A stretch of 64,000 bases of DNA from JAFECT01 sp035551675 (GTDB lineage: Bacteria; Pseudomonadota; Alphaproteobacteria; Caulobacterales; Caulobacteraceae). Each line of letters begins with the position of its first letter. The first letter of the stretch is position 1. Positions 56,045 through 62,579 of this stretch are shown piece after piece. Location: NCBI GenBank assembly GCA_035551675.1, contig DASZMV010000030.1, forward strand, positions 1 to 64,000, read 5' to 3'. Position numbers and translations under genes: made by a program. Under the pieces are notes generated by a model, which was not told the DNA's origin, did no database searches, and was given only the letters and a program-made list of their open reading frames with translations.

Positions 56045-56470
56045 GTGAGTACAGCGAATGCCAAACCGATGGAGGGGGAAGCCTTTGCGGCGGCCGATCC
56101 GCTCGCGCCCATCGACCGATCGCGCGCCCTGGTCCCCGCGGTCCAGCGGGTGAACGAGATTCGCGTCCGGCGGGGGTTCTGGCCCAAGCTGAAGCGGCTC
56201 GCGCCGCGCATCCCCTTCGCCGCCGACGTGGTGTCGCTGTATTACTGCGCCATGGATGATCAGACGCCGCGCGCGGCCAAGGCGATCATCCTGGCGGCGC
56301 TGGTCTGGTTCATCTCTCCGTTCTCCATTGTGCAGGACCTGATGGCCGGCATCGGCTTCGTCAGCGACGCGGCGGTGATCGCGGCCGTCATCGGCGTCGT
56401 CGGCGCAAATTTAAAGCCGCGCCACCGCGAACAAGCCAAGGCGGCGCTGAAGCGGTTGGCGGAGAGCTGA
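56045..56470 (+). CDS. DUF1232 (YkvA-like) membrane protein
   Basis: 141 residues from a GTG at 56045; an ATG at 56069 is also possible. The core of the family is RIPFAADVVSLYYCAMDDQTPRAAKAIILAALVWFISPFSIVQDLMAGIGFVSDAAVIAAVI, with the D.SP.D.(I/L) type motif and two membrane segments. Function is unknown. It is followed within 80 bases by the CGCAGAGG palindrome. Confidence 0.85.
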   Translation: MSTANAKPMEGEAFAAADPLAPIDRSRALVPAVQRVNEIRVRRGFWPKLKRLAPRIPFAADVVSLYYCAMDDQTPRAAKAIILAALVWFISPFSIVQDLMAGIGFVSDAAVIAAVIGVVGANLKPRHREQAKAALKRLAES

Positions 56471-56530
56471 AGAGGAAGGATGTCTCGGACTTAGGGCAGG
56501 AGACGGCTCCGCGTTCGGTGTGACGGCCTC

Positions 56531-56662
56531 GGCGCGCAGCGCAAATTTAGATAGAGCACGCAGAGGAAGATTGAGCGCTCGGCGCGCTTCATCCACCGCC
56601 GGCTCTGCGCTTCTCTGCGGTCTCTACTAAAAATGGCGCCTACGGCGCGGTCTGCGCCGCCG
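56531..56662. repeat. CGCAGAGG palindrome, third copy
   Basis: Very close to the first copy at 36391: GATAGAGCACGCAGAGGAAG and GATTGAGCGCTC in the left half, CTTCTCTGCGGTCTCTACTA in the right half, then GGCGCCTACGGCGCGGT. Located between the DUF1232 gene and the convergent 2OG-oxygenase gene. Confidence 0.75.
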
Positions 56663-56679
56663 TCACAATCCAGAGCCTG

Positions 56680-57435
56680 CTATTCCGTCGGTCGAGCCCG
56701 CACCCAACCCGTCACTGACAACCGCTCCCCCTGCGCGAACGGCGCCACGTACGACACCGCGTGCGCGCGCGGCACCGAGAAGAGGTTCAGCGCGTTGAAC
56801 GCCGGCGTGAAGCCCGCTTCGACGTTGCCGCTTTCGTCGTAGAACTGCAGCAGGCCCCCCCAGTCGGGGCGCCAGCGGCGGGTGAAGTTCAGCACATAGG
56901 CGCACAGGCGATGACGTCCCGCCGACGTATCGTCGTGCGTCGTTAGAAAATGCCCCGGCCGATAGCGCGTGGCCTGCGCGTCGCTGAACGCGGCGCGCTC
57001 GTCGCCGGTCAGCTCGCGCACGAAGCCGAGAAACGCCTCTCCGTTCAGAAAGTCATACAGGTCTTCGACCGCCCCGCCTTCACGCATGCCGTGATCGACG
57101 AAGAAGCTGACGCGCCAGGTCTCGTACAGGTACTGCATCCTCTCGAGCGACCCGTCAGCGGTGATCGCTTCGATGCGCGCGCGCTCCGCGGGATCGAGCT
57201 CCGCCAGCCGGTCGAGCGGCATCTCGAACACCTCGCCCGCGGCGTTGGCGGTCAGGCTCCAGACGGTGCGCGTCTCCAGCGCCCGGGCGATACGTTCCGC
57301 GCACGGCGGCGCCAGCACATTGGCAATATGCAGACGCCCGTCCCGCGCCCAGACCTGCTTCAGGGCGTCGAGATCCAGGTCGGGCGACAGCGCTATGCCG
57401 CCGACGTCGTCCTCCACGGTGGCAGGCTCGGTCAT
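56680..57435 (-). CDS. 2OG-Fe(II) oxygenase, paralogue 1
   Basis: 251 residues. The double-stranded beta helix carries the HxD...H triad His167-x-Asp169 and His225, and Arg238 for 2-oxoglutarate (GERLSVTGWV). The family resembles prolyl-4-hydroxylase/Tpa1-like oxygenases (PF13640/13661). It is a paralogue of the gene at 58644: the last 70 residues are largely identical (LNFTRRWRPDWGGLLQF against LNLTPRWRVDWGGILQF). The N-terminal halves differ, pointing to different substrates. The isoaspartyl peptidase gene is divergent. Confidence 0.84.
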   Translation of the reverse strand: MTEPATVEDDVGGIALSPDLDLDALKQVWARDGRLHIANVLAPPCAERIARALETRTVWSLTANAAGEVFEMPLDRLAELDPAERARIEAITADGSLERMQYLYETWRVSFFVDHGMREGGAVEDLYDFLNGEAFLGFVRELTGDERAAFSDAQATRYRPGHFLTTHDDTSAGRHRLCAYVLNFTRRWRPDWGGLLQFYDESGNVEAGFTPAFNALNLFSVPRAHAVSYVAPFAQGERLSVTGWVRARPTE

Positions 57436-57534
57436 GCGGCGTTTGTGCGCTCCCGTGGACTTAAACGCCAGAGGCCGGCCCTTCCTCCGGCCGCAACCTC
57501 CGGCTAAAAGCGCGCGTCAGTTCAAGAGGTCCCC

Positions 57535-58413
57535 ATGACCAAGTTCGCCCTCGCGCTCCACGGCGGCGCCGGCGCCCGCAGAAGCCGCGACTACAGTCGC
57601 GAGGTTCCGCATATGAAGGGCCTGGTGGAGGCCGCGCGCGACCGTCTGAAGGGCGGCGCCTCAGCGCTCGACGTGGTGGTCGAGGTGATCCAGGGGCTCG
57701 AGGAATCGGGTCTCTACGTCGCCGGCCGCGGCGCCTCGCCCAACCTCGGCGGAACCTACGAACTCGACGCCAGCCTGATGAACGGCCCCGACCGCCAGGC
57801 CGGCGCGGTGGCCGCGCTGCAGGGCTTCCGCAGCCCGATCGCTGTCGCGCGCCTGGTCATGGAAAGAACGCCCCACGTCATGCTGGTGGGCGAAGGCGCC
57901 GCGGAGTTCGCGCGCGCGCAGGACGCCGACGCCATCGACGATCCCGCGGCGTGGTTCACCCACGCGGCCTCGGGCGACGCCAACTTCGCGCCCAATGTCG
58001 CGTCGGGTCTGGCGCACGGCACGGTCGGCTGCGTCGTGCTCGATGGCGAAGGCCGCTTGGCGGCCGGCACCTCGACCGCGGGCGTGTTCAACAAGATGCC
58101 CGGCCGCGTCGGCGACGCGCCGATCATCGCCGCGGGCACCTGGGCCGACGACCGCGTCGCCGCCTCGGGCACCGGCCAGGGCGAGTATTTCATGCGCACC
58201 GCCGCCTGCGCTCAGATCTCCTGGCGCATGCGCATGGGCGCGACCCTGACCGACGCCACCGCCGCGGTGCTGAACGACATCGCCAGCCTCGGCGGCGAAG
58301 GCGGCGTCATCGCGCTGGACAAAGACGGCAACCTCTCCTGCCCCTTCAACTCCGAGGGCATGAAACGCGCGACGCTGAGTGTCGACGGTGAGATCAGCTC
58401 GGAGGTTTTTTAG
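57535..58413 (+). CDS. Isoaspartyl peptidase/L-asparaginase (Ntn hydrolase)
   Basis: 292 residues. ALALHGGAGA at the N-terminus, and the autoprocessing site HGTVGCVVLD with Thr163 as the nucleophile after cleavage. The beta-subunit features GDAPIIAAGTWADD and the Thr/Gly of ASGTGQGEYF are present. The enzyme splits isoaspartyl dipeptides and L-asparagine. It has no signal peptide, so acts in the cytoplasm. It is flanked by two related 2OG oxygenases, one divergent and one convergent. A strong hairpin with a T tract follows. Confidence 0.9.
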   Translation: MTKFALALHGGAGARRSRDYSREVPHMKGLVEAARDRLKGGASALDVVVEVIQGLEESGLYVAGRGASPNLGGTYELDASLMNGPDRQAGAVAALQGFRSPIAVARLVMERTPHVMLVGEGAAEFARAQDADAIDDPAAWFTHAASGDANFAPNVASGLAHGTVGCVVLDGEGRLAAGTSTAGVFNKMPGRVGDAPIIAAGTWADDRVAASGTGQGEYFMRTAACAQISWRMRMGATLTDATAAVLNDIASLGGEGGVIALDKDGNLSCPFNSEGMKRATLSVDGEISSEVF

Positions 58414-58415
58414 GA

Positions 58416-58634
58416 GAGAGTCCACGGACCCACACGGACCCACACGGAAAGAACAAGGCGTCGCGTTTCAGGGCGAGCCTGCGGCGCGAAGCGCCCATCG
58501 ACTGAAAGCGCCTTCGGCGCAAGCTGATTTATTGTTCGTGTGGTTCTTGTGATTCGTGGACACTTGCGCCGACCACAGCCGCAGCGCTTTGAGATTGGCG
58601 ATCCGTGTGTGTCCGTGTGGGTCCGTGGACTCTC
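58416..58634. terminator. 33-base inverted repeat, probable terminator
   Basis: Left arm 58416-58448 and right arm 58602-58634 are near-perfect inverted copies (GAGAGTCCACGGACCCACAC and its complement). The 150-base loop contains smaller hairpins and a fragment of the CACGAA family. The right arm is followed by TTTTTTTCTTT, so on the plus strand it can end the peptidase transcript. Its own TAG lies three bases before the left arm. Confidence 0.65.
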
Positions 58635-58643
58635 TTTTTTTCT

Positions 58644-59375
58644 TTACTTCCGCACCCACCCCGTCACCGACAGCCGCTCCCCGCCCGCGAAGGGCGCAAC
58701 GATGGACACCGCGTGCGCCTGTGGCACGCGGAAGATGTTCAACGCGTTGAACGCCGGGGTGTAGCCCTCGGCCACGTGGCCATCGGCGTCGATGAACTGC
58801 AAGATGCCACCCCAGTCCACGCGCCAGCGCGGCGTCAGGTTCAGCACGAAGGCGATCAGGCGGTCGCCGTCGTCGGCCTTGTCGTCGTGCATCTCGCAGA
58901 ACTGGCCGGCGCGATAACGCGTGCAGGTCGCGTCGCTCCAGGTCCCGCGCACGCCGGTGATCTGCGCGATGAAGTCAAGGTAGGCGCTGCTGTTCAACAG
59001 CGCATGGATGGCGTTCAAAGTCGGGTCGTCGGTCTCGGACACGCGACCCTTGCGCGTGATGTTGACCACGTCGTAGGCGAGCTGAAAGCCGTCGCGGGCC
59101 TCGGCCATGATGTCCTGCATCATCTGCTGGTGCGCCTCGCGCGGCATGCGGCGCGACTGCTCGGCGGTGAGCTCCAGGTGCTTGTTGCCGCGGTTGATCA
59201 CGAAGCTCCAGTCGCGCTCGGCCGCCAGCCGCGCATGCAGGCGCTGGGCGCCGTCGCCCGCCAGAAAGTCCGGGATATGTAGGCGTCCATGCCGCGCGAA
59301 CACCGCGCGCATCTGGTCGAGATCGTGCGACGGGTCGATCTGGAAAGGTTCGATGCTCTCGGCGGCCGTGCTCAT
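58644..59375 (-). CDS. 2OG-Fe(II) oxygenase, paralogue 2
   Basis: 243 residues from the ATG at 59375 (MSTAAESIEPFQIDPSH). Fe ligands His163-x-Asp165 (MHDDK) and His221 (QAHAVS), with Arg234 for 2-oxoglutarate. Close to paralogue 1 in the C-terminal half, but distinct in the N-terminal 100 residues. The two oxygenases face each other around the peptidase, so this may be one locus made by duplication. Four further upstream codons (MLGA) are possible. Confidence 0.84.
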   Translation of the reverse strand: MSTAAESIEPFQIDPSHDLDQMRAVFARHGRLHIPDFLAGDGAQRLHARLAAERDWSFVINRGNKHLELTAEQSRRMPREAHQQMMQDIMAEARDGFQLAYDVVNITRKGRVSETDDPTLNAIHALLNSSAYLDFIAQITGVRGTWSDATCTRYRAGQFCEMHDDKADDGDRLIAFVLNLTPRWRVDWGGILQFIDADGHVAEGYTPAFNALNIFRVPQAHAVSIVAPFAGGERLSVTGWVRK

Positions 59376-59408
59376 GGCGCCCAGCATGCCAAAGCCGGCT
59401 TGCGCCCG

Positions 59409-59684
59409 CTAGCGCGTCATCACTGCCCCGACCACCAGGGTCAGAGGCACGGCCAGAAGGCAGGCGCCCAGCGCGATCAGGGGAATGGCGCGCGCCGCGT
59501 TGACCCGCGAGCCGCCGAGGCCCGCCATGGCCCCCACGATACAAAGCGCCCCAAGCGCGAAGGCGCCCAGGCAGATCTCGTTCCACGGCCTCAGGCTCGC
59601 CGAGGTCGCGTCGTAGATCAGGTACGCTGGTACGATGAGGACCCCGAGCGCTACAACGTTCAGGCCCAAAAGCGACAGCCGCAT
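59409..59684 (-). CDS. Small membrane protein of unknown function
   Basis: 91 residues from the ATG at 59684 (MRLSLLGLNVVALGVLI); a start 24 bases upstream is unlikely. Three hydrophobic segments (about 5-22, 36-53 and 65-85), with a charged turn SLRPWNEIC between them. I recognise no family. It starts a few dozen bases from the oxygenase promoter region and is divergent from rlmN. Confidence 0.62.
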   Translation of the reverse strand: MRLSLLGLNVVALGVLIVPAYLIYDATSASLRPWNEICLGAFALGALCIVGAMAGLGGSRVNAARAIPLIALGACLLAVPLTLVVGAVMTR

Positions 59685-59806
59685 CCCAGCCTCCCCGGCG
59701 CGACCCAAGCGCGGCCATTAAAAGGCCCCAGCGGTTAGCGCCGTCTTAATCCCGACCGTCCGAGGTGCTATATCCGGGCTCCTCCCGCCCTGACCAAGGA
59801 CCGACC

Positions 59807-60958
59807 GTGGCCGCCAGCCTCGACCTCAAACGCGCGTCACAGCTGCCGAAAGGGCCGCCCAACCTGGCGGGCCTGACGCGCGCTCAGCTCAAGGAAGCCC
59901 TGGCGGAAAGCGGGGTGGTCGACCCCGCCAAGGCCAAGATGCGCGCCAACCAGGTCTGGCGCTGGATGCACAATCGCGGCGTCACCGACTTCGACGCCAT
60001 GAGCGACGTGGCCAAGGAGACCCGCGCGGCCCTGTCCGACGTGTTCACCATAAGACGTCCCGAGGTGGTCGAGCGCCAGGTCAGCCAGGACGGCACGCGC
60101 AAGTGGCTGCTCCGCTTCGCGCCGGGCGTCGAGGCCGAGATGGTCTACATCCCCGACGTCGGCCGGGTCGGCGCGCTCTGCGTCTCCAGCCAGGTCGGCT
60201 GCACGCTGAACTGCACCTTCTGCCACACCGGCACCCAGGCGCTGGTGCGCAACCTCACCGCCGCGGAGATCGTGGGTCAGGTGCAGGTGGCCAAGGACGA
60301 CCTGAACGAATGGGACATGGAGGCGGGCGAGCGCCTGCTGTCCAACATCGTGTTCATGGGCATGGGCGAGCCGCTGTACAATCTCGACAACGTCGCCGAC
60401 GCCATCGAGGTGATCTCCGACAACGAGGGCATCGCGCTCTCGCGCCGGCGCATCACGGTGTCGACCTCCGGCGTCGTGCCGGAAATCCCGCGCCTGGGCG
60501 AACGCACCAACGCCATGCTGGCGATCTCGCTGCACGCCGCCAACGACGACCTGCGCGACACCCTGGTGCCCTTGAACAAGAAGTACCCGATCAAGGAGCT
60601 GATGACCGCGATCCGCGCCTATCCGGGCTTGTCGAACGCGCGGCGCGTCACCTTCGAATACGTCATGCTGAAGGGCGTCAACGACACGCCCGCCGACGCG
60701 CGCGCCCTGGTGCAGGTGCTCAAGGGCGTGCCGGCCAAGATCAACCTGATCCCGTTCAATCCCTGGCCGGGGACCCAGTACGAATGCTCGGACTGGCGCA
60801 CCATCGAGGCCTTCGCGGCGGTCATCAACAAGGCCGGCTACGCCAGCCCCATCCGCACCCCGCGCGGCCGCGACATCCTCGCCGCCTGCGGCCAGCTCAA
60901 GTCCGAAAGCGAAAAAATCCGCGCCAGCGCTTTAAGAGCCATGGCGGACGGCGCCTGA
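59807..60958 (+). CDS. rlmN: 23S rRNA (adenine-2503-C2) methyltransferase
   Basis: 383 residues. A GTG start at 59807 (with AAGGA upstream) is preferred over a longer frame; it gives MAASLDLKRASQLPKG. The radical-SAM site is Cys132-X3-Cys136-X2-Cys139 (GCTLNCTFC), and a conserved Cys near the C-terminus (ILAACGQLK) forms the RNA adduct. It methylates A2503 of 23S rRNA and A37 of some tRNAs. It also adds to resistance to some peptidyl-transferase drugs in its Cfr relatives, but this protein is RlmN. Confidence 0.94.
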   Translation: MAASLDLKRASQLPKGPPNLAGLTRAQLKEALAESGVVDPAKAKMRANQVWRWMHNRGVTDFDAMSDVAKETRAALSDVFTIRRPEVVERQVSQDGTRKWLLRFAPGVEAEMVYIPDVGRVGALCVSSQVGCTLNCTFCHTGTQALVRNLTAAEIVGQVQVAKDDLNEWDMEAGERLLSNIVFMGMGEPLYNLDNVADAIEVISDNEGIALSRRRITVSTSGVVPEIPRLGERTNAMLAISLHAANDDLRDTLVPLNKKYPIKELMTAIRAYPGLSNARRVTFEYVMLKGVNDTPADARALVQVLKGVPAKINLIPFNPWPGTQYECSDWRTIEAFAAVINKAGYASPIRTPRGRDILAACGQLKSESEKIRASALRAMADGA

Positions 60959-60978
60959 AGTCGGCGTCGGCGCTCAGC

Positions 60979-61112
60979 AACACGGAGAAAGAGGAGAAGC
61001 GGGAGCTGTCGCGTGACCAGCGCCAAGCCTTCGCGCCGAAGGCGCCATCAATCAGTAGGGCCCGCTACGCGGGCGAATGACGCCCTCCTCTTTCTCCCCT
61101 TTCTTCGTGACT
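60979..61112. repeat. Imperfect inverted repeat after rlmN
   Basis: AACACGGAGAAAGAGGAGAA (from 60979) and its near-complement TCCTCTTTCTCCCCTTTCTTCG (about 61086-61107) enclose a spacer with hairpins GCGCCGAAGGCGC and CCCGCTACGCGGG. It lies 20 bases after the rlmN stop. The rest of the 280-base gap up to 61238 shows no gene. Confidence 0.6.
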
Positions 61113-61238
61113 TCCAAGGCGCCGACCTTGGCCCGGCCCCTGCCGTCGGACCCCATACCCTCCCTCTCGCGCGAGACCGCTTGCCAAGCCCCGCGCTCTG
61201 ACCCCTAAACTCGGACCCTCCAGTCCCCGGGTCCGGTC

Positions 61239-61685
61239 ATGAACTCCGACTCCCTGCACGACGTCTTCAACAGCCCCGACGTGGCGGCCTTTTTCGCCGG
61301 CTTTCCCCTGGTGCTGCTGCACGCGGCGATCACCTTGGTGATCCTGCTCCTGGCCTCGGTGCTCTACGCCCTGACCACTCCCTACAAGGAGATTACCGCC
61401 ATCCGCGACGGCAACGGCGCCGCGGCTGTGTCCTTCGGGGGCGTGATCGTGGGCCTGGCCATTCCCCTGGCCCTGGCGCTCAACGCGGCCAACACCACGC
61501 GCGAGCTCGCCATCTGGGGCGCCGCGACCGCGGTGGTGCAGCTCCTGGTCTTCCGCCTCACCGACTTCGTGCTGATGGGCCTGCCGTCGCGTGTCTACAA
61601 CGACGGCGAGGTGCCCGCCGCGGTGCTGCTGGTCGCCGCCAAACTCGCCGGCGCCTTCATCATCGCCGCCGCGGTCGCAAGCTGA
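61239..61685 (+). CDS. DUF350 membrane protein
   Basis: 148 residues with four predicted membrane helices (about 20-42, 60-81, 91-107 and 124-144). The motif TPYKEITAIRDGNGAAAVSFGGVIVGLAIPLALAL is the DUF350 hallmark. The family is of unknown function and includes E. coli YjfL. It is followed after seven bases by the trypsin-like gene and probably cotranscribed. Confidence 0.87.
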   Translation: MNSDSLHDVFNSPDVAAFFAGFPLVLLHAAITLVILLLASVLYALTTPYKEITAIRDGNGAAAVSFGGVIVGLAIPLALALNAANTTRELAIWGAATAVVQLLVFRLTDFVLMGLPSRVYNDGEVPAAVLLVAAKLAGAFIIAAAVAS

Positions 61686-61692
61686 GCAAGCG

Positions 61693-62517
61693 ATGAGCTT
61701 CGCCAAGTTTCCCGATTGGCTGATCTATCTGACGGTGGTCGCGAGCATCTGCGCCGTCGCCCTGGTGCGCAGGGACGCGGACCCCGCGCCGCCGGCGCCG
61801 CCGCAAGTCGACGCCCGCGAAGGCGACCTCGTGGGACCCAGCGCCGCGATCGATCAGCTCTCGCTCGTGCAGGCGCCGTCGGGGCCTTTGCAGCCCGTGC
61901 GCGGCACCGCCTTCGCGGTCGCAAGCCCCGGCCAGTGGTTGACCGCGCGGCACGGGCTGAAGGACTGCCGCAAGGCCGCCGTCCTGATGTCGAGCGACCT
62001 GGCCATGCCGGCGGCGATCAAGGCGCTGCCCGGCGGTGACCTCGCGCTGTTGACGACGCAAGGCGGTCCGGCGGGTCTGCCGGTCACGGCGCGTGCGCCG
62101 CTCGACGGTGAGAGAGCCTACGTCCCCGGCTATCCGCAGGGCCGCCCCGGCGAGGTCGCGCTCCGTTACCTCGGGACCGACACCTTGAAGGTGCGCGGTC
62201 TGGGAACTCAGACCGTGCTCGCCTGGGCCGAGATCGGCCGCACCCGGGAGCTGGGCGAACAGTTGAAGGGCGTCGCGGGCGCGCCGGTGCTGGACGCGCA
62301 CGGTCGCGTGCTTGGCGTGGTGTTGGGCGCGCGTCCGCGCCGCGGCCGCATCTTCACCACCTCGATCCGAACGCTCGCGACGGCGTCGAGACATCTGACC
62401 CCCGCGACCGACCAGCCCGAAGACGATCTGGTCACCCCCGAGAACTACGGCCGCGTCGCCGACACCTTGCGCCGCGATACGCGCGTCGCGGAAGTGCGCT
62501 GTCTGAGCTTCGATTAG
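61693..62517 (+). CDS. Trypsin-fold protein with Ser-to-Ala at the active site
   Basis: 274 residues. One N-terminal membrane helix (about 8-25), then a trypsin-like beta-barrel pair. His87 (LTARHGL) and Asp116 (GGDLALL) occupy catalytic positions, but the GxSGxP motif reads G-V-Ala195-G-A-P, coded by GCG at 62275-62277. The protein therefore appears to be a pseudo-protease, attached to the inner membrane with the barrel outside. The close family is otherwise active in relatives, to my knowledge. It follows DUF350 by seven bases, so the two may form a complex. Confidence 0.8.
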   Translation: MSFAKFPDWLIYLTVVASICAVALVRRDADPAPPAPPQVDAREGDLVGPSAAIDQLSLVQAPSGPLQPVRGTAFAVASPGQWLTARHGLKDCRKAAVLMSSDLAMPAAIKALPGGDLALLTTQGGPAGLPVTARAPLDGERAYVPGYPQGRPGEVALRYLGTDTLKVRGLGTQTVLAWAEIGRTRELGEQLKGVAGAPVLDAHGRVLGVVLGARPRRGRIFTTSIRTLATASRHLTPATDQPEDDLVTPENYGRVADTLRRDTRVAEVRCLSFD

Positions 62518-62535
62518 CGGATCGCATCTCTCATT

Positions 62536-62567
62536 CCGCCCATCCCCGCGAAAGCGGGGACCCAGCG
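62536..62567. terminator. Hairpin between the trypsin-like and M16 genes
   Basis: CCCCGC (62544-62549), a GAAA loop and GCGGGG (62554-62559), extended outward by CCGC and GCGG. It lies between convergent stops (62517 and 62580). The core is the same as that of the hairpin at 39712. Confidence 0.7.
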
Positions 62568-62579
62568 GAGGGGTGGGTG

